Under the pieces are notes generated by a model, which saw nothing but the letters and a program-made list of their open reading frames with translations, was not told the DNA's origin and did not search any database. A program made the position numbers and the translations under genes. A stretch of DNA of 27,649 nt from Acidobacteriota bacterium (GTDB taxonomy: Bacteria; Acidobacteriota; Blastocatellia; Pyrinomonadales; Pyrinomonadaceae), in contig JADYZI010000339.1 of assembly GCA_020853255.1 (NCBI GenBank), forward strand, positions 1-27,649, written 5' to 3'. The first letter of the stretch is position 1. Every line of letters begins with the position of its first letter. Positions 14,994 to 23,752 of this stretch are shown here, piece after piece.

Positions 14994-16301
14994 TTACCCG
15001 AGTAAAAACTCGACGGTGATCGCATCGTGATCAGACAGTGGAGTTCGGTCCTGGTCATACAGATTCCCGATCGTCCTGGGAGTTGTGCCGCCCGCAACCC
15101 GAATTCCTTTGCCCGCAAACCAGTCCAAACGGCCTGATACCTTGCCGCCAACACGATTTGCCGCCCAAAAAATGAACGGAAAGCACCATTCGGGCACCCA
15201 GTCGCGGAGGTTAGTGTTTTTTTCAATGCTCTCAACATGATAATGAAGCGTTCCCTCGCCGACGTTGTTCAATGACCGGAACTCGTAGCCGCGCGATTCG
15301 AGATCGGCAAAAAGCGGCCGCTCGAAATATCTTTCCGGATGCGGCAGATGCCGTGTCGCAACCCGCTTCGGCCCCATAAAGACCCGCCGCCAGTAACCCA
15401 TTATCGCCCGCGTTGAATTCTGCGAATTAAAGGTAGTCGTGTTCCAATCGCCGCCAAGCAGCGTCGGCAGCGGAGGAAGCGTGTCCAGATGATCGAGAAT
15501 GATCTTTATCTGGCGGCGTCGGTGTGCCCGTGAACAATGGGCGTCCAGATGAATGGTCACGGCGCGGAACGTTCCCGAAGGATGCTCAATGTCCGCGATC
15601 AGCGCCCGCAGGAAACCCAGACGCTTTTCCTTGCCCCACATCTTGTCCTTGCCGTTCGGAAGCGGAATAGCATGAACATTTCGCATTGGCCATTTTGAGA
15701 ACATTGCCAGCCCGTGGATAGACAGCGTATTCTCGCCTTCCATCGCCGCTTCGACACCGCTTCCCTTTTGCAGAGCTATGTAAACCGGAACAAATGCATA
15801 ATTGAGACCCAACCGTTCGGCGAGTTCCCGGGCAACAAACCGGTTGCCGCTCCGCGCCATTCCGTGATCAAGCTCGGTCAGAAGTAATACGTCCTTGTCC
15901 TTCAAGTGGTCATGATGTTTAAGCGCATCGACGATCCCTTCAAACATGATCCCCCGCTCGATATTCCAGGCAACGGCCGTAATTTCAGAACCTGAAGTGA
16001 TGGCGATTGGATCATTATCGTCCGTGACGTCCGCGGCCCCAGTCGCTATCCCTCCCCGTTCTGACATCGTTCCCGACCTCGACCCGACTACTACCGCATT
16101 CAGGATCCGCTCCGCATCGTCGCGCACCTTTTCGACAATTGAACACGCCGCCAACTCGACAGTCGATTCGAACTTCAGCAACTCAGGGAAATATTGGTTC
16201 AAATCGTGTTCGAGCAATTCCGGCGGGCCGATCTGAGCACTGGCCGGGTTGTTGAACAACGTTTCAAGTGACATAGGAAGCCATAGCATACGAAACCACA
16301 C
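14994..16301 (-). CDS. endonuclease/exonuclease/phosphatase-family protein
   Basis: 435 residues from the first ATG; the ATG at 16274 is an equally possible start and neither has a good ribosome site. Residues 1-105 are a helical, poorly conserved lead-in. From about 108 the EEP metal-dependent hydrolase fold is clear: AVAWNIERG (N113), LLLTELDHG (E143), TIHLDAHCSRAHRRRQ (H251), LLGGDWNTTT (D285, N287) and the C-terminal LSDHDAITVEF. All catalytic groups are present. Members cleave phosphodiesters in nucleic acids, inositol phosphates or sphingolipids, so the substrate cannot be assigned. No signal peptide, so it is probably cytoplasmic. Confidence 0.88.
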   Translation of the reverse strand: MWFRMLWLPMSLETLFNNPASAQIGPPELLEHDLNQYFPELLKFESTVELAACSIVEKVRDDAERILNAVVVGSRSGTMSERGGIATGAADVTDDNDPIAITSGSEITAVAWNIERGIMFEGIVDALKHHDHLKDKDVLLLTELDHGMARSGNRFVARELAERLGLNYAFVPVYIALQKGSGVEAAMEGENTLSIHGLAMFSKWPMRNVHAIPLPNGKDKMWGKEKRLGFLRALIADIEHPSGTFRAVTIHLDAHCSRAHRRRQIKIILDHLDTLPPLPTLLGGDWNTTTFNSQNSTRAIMGYWRRVFMGPKRVATRHLPHPERYFERPLFADLESRGYEFRSLNNVGEGTLHYHVESIEKNTNLRDWVPEWCFPFIFWAANRVGGKVSGRLDWFAGKGIRVAGGTTPRTIGNLYDQDRTPLSDHDAITVEFLLG

Positions 16302-16395
16302 GTTTCGTGTCTATTGGCTCAGGATATTGATAGGCTTGCGGAATACACAAAATGGCTGGGAGCTTTAAGCTGAAGGCTTACGACGGGTAGACTGC

Positions 16396-17607
16396 CTAGT
16401 CATCATACCTTTCCTTCGCCGGCGCAACGGCAAGAAAATCGGACGATATCCGTTCGCTATAGGAAGCAAGCAGTTGCTCAAGACGTTTCTCTTTTTTTGA
16501 GTAGAAGATCAGCCCAACGTGTTTTGGCTTTGCCACTCGATAGACGATCTCCTCGTCCGTGTAATGAGACGTGTCGGGATCATCCTGATTTGCCAGGGCC
16601 AGCGCAACGCCGGCAAAGTCCCTTCGAAGTTTCGGCAGTTTGTAAGGATTCTCGTCTGTCGCGGTCTCAAGTTTTGCCCATTCGCGCCACAGATTGAAGT
16701 TGCAGGCGTGTTCGAGCACGTTCGCAATGTACGCACCGCCAACGCGGCAGGCGACCTCAAGGAGATAAAATTTTCCGTCCTCGCTGCTATGCAGAAACTC
16801 AGCGTGTGACACTCCACGTTCGTATTTGAAAGCTCGAAGAAGTTCCTTGTTCAAGGCTTCCAGCGCTTTGCGCTCTTTTGATCCGTAAGGAACGATAGAA
16901 GTTGTAAATACGCCGCCGAAATGCGTAACGCTGAATGGCGGCGTGCCGTATTTGCTAACACCGGCGGCCGCGACCTTGCCGTTCTCCACAACGGAATCCA
17001 CGTGGTAAACATTTCCGGCAATGAATTTCTCAAGCACGAACTGCGACGGGTGATCACGCCAATTGTTGCGGCCATCGAGATCGTTTATCACCTGCCAGGC
17101 CTGTTCCGGCGTTTCACATTTGCGGATGCCGAACGCCGATACCTCATATCGAGGCTTGATGATCCACGGAGCGGGGACACGTTCAAGATAATCGCTAACC
17201 GCCTGTTGGTTAAAGACACCCGTGAATTCAGGGCAAGGAATTCCCGCGCGGCTCGCAATGTTGCGCATTGATAGCTTGTCGCGGAAACGCAAGGCATGTG
17301 AACTTGTCATTCCGCCAAGCTGCAAGTGTTCGCGCGTCCGAGCTGCCGTCATGACATCGAACTCGTCAAGTCCGACAACGCGGTCGATCGATCGCGAACC
17401 CGCGATATTTGTGATCACCCGTACGTAATCCTCGATCGATGCATCGTCCTCGACCGTTTTCACATCATTCAGTGCCGTCCACAGCCACGGCTGATCGAGC
17501 AGCTTCTTTCGCGTGACCAGCGTAACGTGCCACCCGGCATTTTGAGCTTCTTCGAGAAATTCGTTCCCTTTCTGCTCACTTGCGATACAAACGATGTGCC
17601 TCTGCAT
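16396..17607 (-). CDS. ATP-grasp domain enzyme, carboxylate-amine ligase type
   Basis: 403 residues. The N-terminal Rossmann-like part (IVCIASEQKGNEFLEEAQNA) is followed by a linker ending in VVGLDEFDVMTAA, a phrase typical of ATP-grasp enzymes. Then comes the ATP-binding region with WIIKPRY (K151), FVLEKFIAGNVYHVDSVV and the metal site LLEVACRVGG (E284, R288). The family joins a carboxylate to an amine through an acyl phosphate; the substrate cannot be read from the sequence. It is soluble. The usual Asn in the ExN metal motif is replaced (EVACR), which also occurs in some subfamilies. Confidence 0.85.
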   Translation of the reverse strand: MQRHIVCIASEQKGNEFLEEAQNAGWHVTLVTRKKLLDQPWLWTALNDVKTVEDDASIEDYVRVITNIAGSRSIDRVVGLDEFDVMTAARTREHLQLGGMTSSHALRFRDKLSMRNIASRAGIPCPEFTGVFNQQAVSDYLERVPAPWIIKPRYEVSAFGIRKCETPEQAWQVINDLDGRNNWRDHPSQFVLEKFIAGNVYHVDSVVENGKVAAAGVSKYGTPPFSVTHFGGVFTTSIVPYGSKERKALEALNKELLRAFKYERGVSHAEFLHSSEDGKFYLLEVACRVGGAYIANVLEHACNFNLWREWAKLETATDENPYKLPKLRRDFAGVALALANQDDPDTSHYTDEEIVYRVAKPKHVGLIFYSKKEKRLEQLLASYSERISSDFLAVAPAKERYDD

Positions 17608-17678
17608 AATCCGAGTACGACGCGCTGGCGGCCGATAATCTGGCCGAACCCGGTCGTCACCATGACTGGTCGCCTGTC

Positions 17679-18164
17679 CTACTTTCGCAAAAGGCCGTCA
17701 AGGCTCCAATCGCCCGACCCTTTTATCATGTATGCGACAGCAACCAGCAAATATACGAACGCGAGCTCTTTCTTTTGATACGGGTCGGAGCCGTGAACGC
17801 CAACGATGGCGACAAGCATTGTAAACCCGACAAAGAAGCTCGAAATTCGTGTAAAAAGGCCAACGGCAAAAAATATCCCACCAAGAAATTCAGACATGGC
17901 CGCCGCCCATGAAAAAAGCACCGGCAGCGGAAAACCAAGTTTGGCCGTTCCCGCAATGAGCTGCTCGCTTGGCGGAATTTTATGGATGCCATGGGTGAAA
18001 GCAAGCGAGAACCCAACAAACATCCGTAGAAGCGACAGACCCATGTTTGCCGTATACGACAAGCCAGATTCGCCTCCAAACAAAATCTTTTTTAGCAACC
18101 CATTTTCCCCCAGCAGTAGTTTATTTTGAGCCAGAATAATGCCACAATCTAGCGGTAAATACAA
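17679..18164 (-). CDS. DoxX-family membrane protein
   Basis: 161 residues from the upstream ATG. A TTG at 18096-18098 (protein starting LKKILFGGESG) has a GGGGGAAA sequence just before it and fits the family length better, so that start is likely. Four membrane spans are visible (MGLSLLRMFVGFSLAFTHGI, LFSWAAAMSEFLGGIFFAVG, FFVGFTMLVAIVG, LAFVYLLVAVAYMIKG), with the DoxX-typical 'HGIHKI' after span 1 and 'LGGIFFAVGLFTR' in span 2. DoxX-like proteins sit in the inner membrane and are linked to quinone/thiol redox; the specific role is unknown. Confidence 0.85.
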   Translation of the reverse strand: MYLPLDCGIILAQNKLLLGENGLLKKILFGGESGLSYTANMGLSLLRMFVGFSLAFTHGIHKIPPSEQLIAGTAKLGFPLPVLFSWAAAMSEFLGGIFFAVGLFTRISSFFVGFTMLVAIVGVHGSDPYQKKELAFVYLLVAVAYMIKGSGDWSLDGLLRK

Positions 18165-18169
18165 TGACA

Positions 18170-18212
18170 GGCAAGGGACCGCTTTGGTATAGATCTAGCT
18201 TGACCCCTTGCC
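18170..18212. promoter_or_regulatory. inverted repeat upstream of the M50 protease gene
   Basis: GGCAAGGG (18170-18177) and CCCTTGCC (18205-18212) are exact inverted 8-mers 27 bases apart, ending 15 bases before the ATG. It may be an operator or a 5' leader hairpin. Function is inference. Confidence 0.35.
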
Positions 18213-18227
18213 GAAAATGCATTAATT

Positions 18228-18914
18228 ATGGGCGATATTGATCTGGCCAATCTGATAAGTCATCTGGTTATTTATATGGTGGTGCTTCTGCTGGCGATCT
18301 CTGCCCACGAGGCCGGCCATGCCTGGATGTCGTACAAGTTTGGTGATGACACGGCTTACATGCTCGGGCGAGTAACGCTGAACCCGGTAAAACATACTGA
18401 CCCGATAGGAACTCTGCTTATTCCAATTATCAGCTTCCTCTTCGCGGCTATGGGCGGAGCACTTGGGACGATTCCGCTGATCGGATGGGGTATTCCGACC
18501 CCGATCAATCCGCGAAAATGGAGCAATTACAAGCTGGCGAACGTAATGGTCTCGATCGCCGGCGTACTGGCAAATCTAGTTCTTCTGTTCATTGGAATAG
18601 TAGCCGCGAAGGTCATGATGGCTATGGGCTTCGACATTCGGTCATTCTTCGGTGGATCCGTCAATCCAGTGGCTATACTGGTCGGAAATATGATGACGTT
18701 GAACCTCTCGCTTTTCGTGTTCAACTTGCTTCCATTTCCGCCGCTTGACGGCAGTAAAATCCTCTCAACTTTTCTTCCTGCAAGCTTTGAGCCTGCTTTG
18801 AATATGCTTGAGCAGTTCGGTTTTCTTATCTTGATGGCACTTATATATATTGGTGTGTTCCGCCTAATAATCACGCCGTTTCTTTACGCTCTGCTGTTCA
18901 TCCTTTCGATCTGA
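18228..18914 (+). CDS. site-2 protease family (M50) membrane metalloprotease
   Basis: 228 residues with about five to six hydrophobic spans. The zinc site HEAGH is at 27-31 in the first span and the third ligand lies in FNLLPFPPLDGSKIL (D174), both exactly as in the short, PDZ-less S2P group. RVTLNPVKHTDPIGT is also typical of that group. These enzymes cut substrates inside the membrane; the substrate is unknown here. It ends 3 bp before trpS and is probably co-transcribed with it, a pairing seen in several bacteria. Confidence 0.92.
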   Translation: MGDIDLANLISHLVIYMVVLLLAISAHEAGHAWMSYKFGDDTAYMLGRVTLNPVKHTDPIGTLLIPIISFLFAAMGGALGTIPLIGWGIPTPINPRKWSNYKLANVMVSIAGVLANLVLLFIGIVAAKVMMAMGFDIRSFFGGSVNPVAILVGNMMTLNLSLFVFNLLPFPPLDGSKILSTFLPASFEPALNMLEQFGFLILMALIYIGVFRLIITPFLYALLFILSI

Positions 18915-18917
18915 TCT

Positions 18918-19895
18918 ATGAAAAAACGCATTTTCAGCGGCGCCCAGCCAACCGGGAGCCTGCATATCGGCAATTATCTTGGCGCCTTGAAAAACTGGGT
19001 CGCGCTGCAGGACGAATACGAAGCGTTTTACTGCATCGTTAATCTGCACGCCGTCACTTTGCCCCAGGACCCGAAAACCTTGCGGCAAAAGACGCTAGAT
19101 CTTGCACGTATTTATCTCGCCGCCGGTGTTGACCCAGAAAAATCGACGATCTTTATCCAATCGGACGTTCCGGAACACGCGGAATTGACTTGGGTGCTGT
19201 CATGCATCACTCGTATGGGCGAGCTTGAACGAATGACGCAGTTCAAGGACAAGGGCAAGGGAAACACAGAACGCGCCGGTGTCGGCTTGTTTACATATCC
19301 TGTCCTGATGGCCGCCGACATACTTCTTTATCAAACTGATCTCGTCCCGGTCGGCCAGGACCAGAAACAGCATCTCGAATTGACACGCGATCTGGCCGAA
19401 CGCTTTAACCGCGATTTTGGCGAGACGTTCAAGATTCCTGAGCCGTATATTCCAAAGGCCGGAGCGAGCATAAAATCACTGCAAGACCCGTCGAAAAAAA
19501 TGTCGAAATCGGACGACAATCCGAATGGTTCGATCTTCCTTCTCGACGATGCGGACGCGATCACGAAAAAGATAAAACGCGCCGTGACGGATTCGGGAAC
19601 AGAAATAACTTTCGATGAAGTGCGTCCCGCCATCGCGAATCTTCTGACGATCTATCAGCTTCTCACCGGCAGATCCCGCGAAGATTGTGTCGAACATTTT
19701 GCCGGCAAAGGCTATGGGCAATTCAAAGGCGAACTTGCCGAGACGACCACCGAATTTCTGAGACCGTTCCAGAAGCGCATCCGCGAATACGACGACGATA
19801 GCCTCGCGGCCATCCTCAGGAACGGTGCCGAAAAGGCCCGGATCGTTGCGGCCGAAACGCTGCGAGATGTTTATACCAAGGTTGGTATCGCTTAG
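18918..19895 (+). CDS. trpS: tryptophanyl-tRNA synthetase
   Basis: 325 residues, the normal length for the bacterial enzyme. The class I signature HIGN is at 16-19 (GAQPTGSLHIGNYLGAL) and KMSKS is near residue 193 (SKKMSKSDDNP). LFTYPVLMAADILLYQTDLV with PVGQDQKQHLEL is the tryptophan/adenylate pocket of TrpRS. It charges tRNA-Trp in the cytoplasm. The start is immediately after the M50 gene. Confidence 0.98.
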   Translation: MKKRIFSGAQPTGSLHIGNYLGALKNWVALQDEYEAFYCIVNLHAVTLPQDPKTLRQKTLDLARIYLAAGVDPEKSTIFIQSDVPEHAELTWVLSCITRMGELERMTQFKDKGKGNTERAGVGLFTYPVLMAADILLYQTDLVPVGQDQKQHLELTRDLAERFNRDFGETFKIPEPYIPKAGASIKSLQDPSKKMSKSDDNPNGSIFLLDDADAITKKIKRAVTDSGTEITFDEVRPAIANLLTIYQLLTGRSREDCVEHFAGKGYGQFKGELAETTTEFLRPFQKRIREYDDDSLAAILRNGAEKARIVAAETLRDVYTKVGIA

Positions 19896-19898
19896 ACA

Positions 19899-19924
19899 AC
19901 CGCCACAAACAAGAGTTCGGCGGT
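19899..19924 (+). terminator. weak terminator-like hairpin after trpS
   Basis: ACCGCC (19899-19904) and GGCGGT (19919-19924) pair around a 14-nt loop directly after the trpS stop. No T-run follows, so termination is uncertain. Confidence 0.35.
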
Positions 19925-19976
19925 GTTCTCACGGTAGTCAGGAAATTGATCCGCGCTCCGCGGCCATTACTTAACA

Positions 19977-22244
19977 ATGAAAAAATACCTTTCGATAGCC
20001 TCGCGTTCGGCATTCTTCGCTCTATTATTGCTCTCGTCGGCGCAATATTCCCTTTTTGCGCAGACTGCCCAACCAAGTCTCGATCCCAAGCTGACGATCG
20101 AGCGCATTTTCGCAAGCCGCGAATTCCAGCCTGAGCGATTTGGCGGATTTGAATGGCTAAAGGATGGTGATTCATACGCAAAGTTCGAGCCTTCGGCAAA
20201 AGTAAAAGATGCCGATGATATGGTGCAGTATCGGATCGATACAGGAGCTCGAAGCGTTTTATTATCGGCAGACAAACTGATCCCAAAGGGCGAAACAAAG
20301 CCGCTCGAAATCGACGGCTACGATTGGTCGGCGGATGGCAAACGGGTTTTGATATACACGAATTCGCAAAAGGTTTGGCGTTACAATACCCGTGGCGACT
20401 ATTGGGTTCTTGATCAAACGTCAGGTCGATTGGCCAAACTCGGCGGCAGCGCAAAGCCCGCAACGCTGATGTTCGCAAAATTCTCGCCAGACGGAACCCG
20501 CGTTGGTTATGTCCGCGAGAACGACCTTTACGTCGAAGATGTAGCGACCGGCAAGATCACACGCCTGACGAACAACGGCTCGCACACGATGATAAACGGC
20601 ACATCAGATTGGGTGAATGAAGAGGAATTCGACCTTCGTGATTGCTGGCGTTGGAGCCCGGACGGAAAAGCGATCGCCTTTTGGCAATTTGACGCGTCCG
20701 GCATCGAAGATTTTCTACTTCTCAACAACACAACCGGCCTTTATCCGACGCTGACCAAAATTCCCTATCCGAAAACAGGAACGCAGAATGCGGCCGTCCG
20801 TGTCGGCGTTGTTCCGGCAGCCGGCGGCGCGATCCGCTGGCTTGAAACGCCGGGCGACCCGCGAAACAACTATATCGTTTCGGTTGACTGGTCAAACCCG
20901 ACCGAGATCTATCTTCAGCATTTCAACCGTTTGCAAAACACTCTGCAGGTCCTTGTTGCGGATGCAAAGACCGGAAAGGCACGTTCAATACTTACGGAAA
21001 AGGATGATGCGTGGGTTGATCTCACGCTGCCTGAGATGCGTTGGCTCGACGGCGGTAAAAGGTTTCTGTGGGTTAGTGAACACGACGGCTGGCGCAGGCC
21101 GTATTCGGTTTCGGCAGACGGCCGCGAAATCCGGCCGCTGACAAAAGGCGGCTTTGACGCGATGAGCATTCAGGCCATTGACGAAACAGGCGGCTGGGTC
21201 TATTACATCGCTTCGCCCGACAATGCAACGCAGCGCTATTTGTATCGATCGAAACTTGACGGCACCGGTACGGACACGCGAGTTACGCCGGCCGGATTTC
21301 AGGGCTGGAACAACTATAATTTCTCACCAAATGCTCGTTGGGCGGTGCAGACGTCGTCGTCATTCGGAAAATATTCAAAGGTCGATCTGCTCGATCTAAG
21401 ATCCGGTTCGGTCGCACGTTCGATCGTCGATAACGCATCGTCTCAGGCAAAGCTGGACAAGCTGCCAAAAGGCCCGCAAGAATTTTTCCGAATCGACATT
21501 GGCGACGGTGTTTCGCTCGACGGCTGGATGATGAAGCCGCCAAACTTTGACCCGGCAAAAAAATATCCGGTACTTTTTTACGCATACACCGAACCGGCGG
21601 GAACGACCGTGAACGACCAATTCACCGGATCGCAATATTTCTGGTATCTGATGCTTACGCAGCAGGGCTATATTGTCGCCAGCGTTGACAATCGCGGCAC
21701 GCCTTCACCGCGCGGGCGTGCGTTCAGAAAGAGCATTTATCGAAAAATAGGCGTTTTGAGTTCACAGGATCAGGCTGCTGCGGTAAAAGCGATGCTCGCA
21801 AAAATGTCTTATCTCGATGCTTCGCGTATCGGCATCTGGGGCTGGAGCGGCGGCGGCGTTGCCACACTGAATGCAATGTTCCGTTATCCTGATATCTACA
21901 AAATGGGAATGGCAGTTGCACCTGCACCGGATAACCGTTATTACGACACGATCTACACCGAACGCTATATGGGTTTGCCAAAGGATAGCGCCGAGGATTA
22001 CAAGAACTCCTCTGCGACAACCTTCGCCGCCAACCTGAAAGGCGACCTGCTGATCGTTCACGGAACCGGCGACGATAACGTTCATTACCAGCAAACCGAA
22101 ATGCTGATCGACGCCCTAATTGCGGCAAACAAACCTTTCACGATCATGCCCTATCCAAACCGAACGCACAGCATCAACGAAGGCAAGGGAACGACCTTGC
22201 ATTTGTATAGTTTGTTGACGAGGTATTTGAATGAACACTTGTGA
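19977..22244 (+). CDS. exported S9 family (dipeptidyl peptidase IV-like) serine peptidase
   Basis: 755 residues. The signal peptide (SAFFALLLLSSAQYSLFA|QT) ends near residue 29. Residues about 45-500 form the beta-propeller, including the DWVNEEEF motif (about 213-220) whose paired glutamates bind the substrate N-terminus in DPP-IV enzymes. The C-terminal alpha/beta hydrolase has the triad Ser624 (GWSGGG), Asp699 (HGTGDDNVHYQQ) and His731 (NRTHSIN). This supports removal of N-terminal dipeptides, probably X-Pro, in the periplasm or outside the cell. No frame damage. No ribosome site is visible before the ATG. It stands alone between trpS and the ArsC-like gene. Confidence 0.95.
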   Translation: MKKYLSIASRSAFFALLLLSSAQYSLFAQTAQPSLDPKLTIERIFASREFQPERFGGFEWLKDGDSYAKFEPSAKVKDADDMVQYRIDTGARSVLLSADKLIPKGETKPLEIDGYDWSADGKRVLIYTNSQKVWRYNTRGDYWVLDQTSGRLAKLGGSAKPATLMFAKFSPDGTRVGYVRENDLYVEDVATGKITRLTNNGSHTMINGTSDWVNEEEFDLRDCWRWSPDGKAIAFWQFDASGIEDFLLLNNTTGLYPTLTKIPYPKTGTQNAAVRVGVVPAAGGAIRWLETPGDPRNNYIVSVDWSNPTEIYLQHFNRLQNTLQVLVADAKTGKARSILTEKDDAWVDLTLPEMRWLDGGKRFLWVSEHDGWRRPYSVSADGREIRPLTKGGFDAMSIQAIDETGGWVYYIASPDNATQRYLYRSKLDGTGTDTRVTPAGFQGWNNYNFSPNARWAVQTSSSFGKYSKVDLLDLRSGSVARSIVDNASSQAKLDKLPKGPQEFFRIDIGDGVSLDGWMMKPPNFDPAKKYPVLFYAYTEPAGTTVNDQFTGSQYFWYLMLTQQGYIVASVDNRGTPSPRGRAFRKSIYRKIGVLSSQDQAAAVKAMLAKMSYLDASRIGIWGWSGGGVATLNAMFRYPDIYKMGMAVAPAPDNRYYDTIYTERYMGLPKDSAEDYKNSSATTFAANLKGDLLIVHGTGDDNVHYQQTEMLIDALIAANKPFTIMPYPNRTHSINEGKGTTLHLYSLLTRYLNEHL

Positions 22245-22275
22245 GGAGACCTGAAATAATTGTGAATTGTTCGTT

Positions 22276-22294
22276 AGCCAATTGTTAGTTGGCT
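22276..22294 (+). terminator. possible terminator after the S9 peptidase
   Basis: AGCCAA (22276-22281) and TTGGCT (22289-22294) form a 6-bp stem with a 7-nt loop, followed by TTCC rather than a clean T-run. Weak. Confidence 0.35.
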
Positions 22295-22337
22295 TTCCAA
22301 TTGACAGTTTTTCAAATATCAATTAACAATGGTCGAT

Positions 22338-22688
22338 ATGCCAATACAAAGAGTCACAGTTTACGAAAAACCTACCTGAACTACCTGCCGCAATCTTGCG
22401 ACGCTGTTTCGTGAAAACGGCATTGATTGGGACAAGGTCAATTATTTTAACGAGCCGTTCACGGTCGAGAATTTGACCGCGCTTATTGGGAAGACCGGCG
22501 ACAGGCCGATAAAATTCACACGTGGTGCTGCCGCGGCGGGCCTAACCGAAGAAACGGCCGATGCTGATGTGATCGCTGCAATGGTAGCGGATCCCAATTT
22601 GATCCAGCGGCCGATCGTTGAAGTTGGCGATAAGGCGGTCCTGGCCCGGCCTGTCGAACGGGCCCTTGAGTTAATACGCGGGAATTGA
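22338..22688 (+). CDS. ArsC/Spx-family thiol oxidoreductase with in-frame TGA at the catalytic Cys (candidate selenoprotein, or nonsense pseudogene)
   Basis: Read through one TGA (22377-22379), the frame gives 116 residues, the normal length of ArsC-family proteins. The N-terminus is MPIQRVTVYEKPT, then TGA, then TTCRNLATLFRENG. In relatives this is the KPTCxxCR active site, so TGA replaces precisely the redox-active cysteine while the resolving Cys (17) is kept (UxxC). The rest is intact to the C-terminus (IQRPIVEVGDKAVLARPVER), with no other stop or shift. An ATG at 22329 is an alternative start. Downstream of the TGA, UGCCG (22386-22390) can pair with CGGCA (22418-22422) and ACG with CGU around a CUGUUU loop, a weak bSECIS-like possibility; a competing 4-bp hairpin also exists. 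If TGA is a stop, only 13 residues are made and the gene is dead. Confidence 0.65.
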
Positions 22689-22784
22689 CCACAGAGGACA
22701 CGGAGAGCATTGAGAAGAATTAGTGCGAGGGCTGCAGGTTGGGTTCAGTCGCCATTCCTCTGTGTTCTCCGTCCCGCCTGTGGT
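22688..22784. repeat. dispersed intergenic imperfect inverted repeat
   Basis: CACAGAGGA (22690-22698) pairs with TCCTCTGTG (22756-22764), and CCACAG / CTGTGG words lie nearby. The 'CCACAGAGGACACGGAG' wording is a diverged form of the repeat at 276-369. It fills the gap between the ArsC-like gene and the DUF2237 gene. Confidence 0.6.
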
Positions 22785-22795
22785 AAAAACAAAGC

Positions 22796-23197
22796 ATGAG
22801 TTTTACGAATGGCAACGGCAACGGCCACAAACCAAAACCCAAAAATGTACTTGGCGGAGAGTTGGAACTCTGCTGCAGCGATCCTATGACCGGCTTTTAT
22901 CGCGACGGTTTTTGCCGCACCGGTTTAGACGACACGGGCCGACATACGGTCTGTATTGAGGCGACGGATGAATTTCTTGCATTCTCAAAAGCCGCTGGAA
23001 ACGATCTGTCAACGCCAATGCCGCAATACGCTTTTCCTGGACTGAAGGATGGCGATAAATGGTGCCTGTGCATGCTCCGCTGGCGCGAGGCGTTGGAGGC
23101 GGGAATGGCCCCGCGCGTTTATTTGAACGCAACCCACGAAGCGGCGTTGACGGTCGTCTCGCTCGAAGACCTTAAGAAATACGCAGCGGACGATTAA
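22796..23197 (+). CDS. DUF2237 family protein
   Basis: 133 residues. The family core is recognisable: NVLGGELELCCSDPMTGFYR, DGFCRTGLDDTGRHTVC and the C-terminal KDGDKWCLCMLRWREALE. About five conserved cysteines suggest metal binding or redox chemistry, but the function of the family is unknown. The N-terminus has a Gly/Asn/Lys-rich lead. Its stop overlaps the next start (TAATG), indicating coupling to the DinB-like gene. Confidence 0.9.
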   Translation: MSFTNGNGNGHKPKPKNVLGGELELCCSDPMTGFYRDGFCRTGLDDTGRHTVCIEATDEFLAFSKAAGNDLSTPMPQYAFPGLKDGDKWCLCMLRWREALEAGMAPRVYLNATHEAALTVVSLEDLKKYAADD

Positions 23198-23664
23198 TGG
23201 ACACTGTCGAACATCTTCGCCACCTTTTTGCCTATAACGACTGGGCAAACCGCCGTCTGATCGTGGCTGTGAGGTCGTCGGGATCCGTAAAAGCGCGGCG
23301 GATACTTGCACATCTGCTTGTCACCGAAAATGAATTCTACGAGCGCCTATACGGCAAGGATTCAACAGGTTTCGATTTTTGGCCCGAGTTTGCTGTGGAA
23401 AAATGTGGTGAACTGGCGCGAGAAACAGCCGAACGATTCGAGAAGCTACTCAGGCGTTTTGACGAAGACGGACTTTCTTTGACCGCGCGCTACAAAACAA
23501 GCCAAGGCGTCGAACACGAAAACAGATTTCGAGAAATGCTGACTCATGTGCTGTTCCATTCCTCGATCCACCGCGGCAACATCATCCTAAAACTCCGCGA
23601 AGACGGATTTGATCCACCAAAGATCGATTACATGATCTATCTGCGGGAAACAAAGTATATTTAG
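23197..23664 (+). CDS. DinB-family putative metal-dependent protein
   Basis: 155 residues, predicted as a four-helix bundle. The family opening HLRHLFAYNDWANRRL is clear, and the three-histidine metal site is met by H39 (ILAHLLVTENEFY), H121 and H125 (HVLFHSSIHRGNI). Members include thiol-S-transferases and damage-inducible proteins of unknown reaction, so no specific reaction is assigned. Translationally coupled to the preceding DUF2237 gene. Confidence 0.88.
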   Translation: MDTVEHLRHLFAYNDWANRRLIVAVRSSGSVKARRILAHLLVTENEFYERLYGKDSTGFDFWPEFAVEKCGELARETAERFEKLLRRFDEDGLSLTARYKTSQGVEHENRFREMLTHVLFHSSIHRGNIILKLREDGFDPPKIDYMIYLRETKYI

Positions 23665-23699
23665 CTTGAAATTTTGAGCGGATTGTCGTCAAATACAGA

Positions 23700-23752
23700 G
23701 TGAGAGGCTTGTTAAGGACCTCTCACCGGAGTTACTAAGGAATTTCCTTAGT
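23700..23752. terminator. two adjacent hairpins between convergent units
   Basis: Hairpin 1: GTGAGAGG (23700-23707) / CCTCTCAC (23719-23726), 8 bp with an 11-nt loop. Hairpin 2: a near-perfect palindrome ACTAAGGAA...TTCCTTAGT (23734-23752) followed by TTT on the plus strand. They can end both the DinB transcript (plus) and the small minus-strand gene whose stop codon lies in hairpin 2. Confidence 0.55.

Noticed and set aside
22380..22422. Confident bSECIS element after the TGA
   Set aside because: A bSECIS-like fold can be drawn, but its stems are short and a competing hairpin (22389-22400) exists, so I do not list it as a separate feature.
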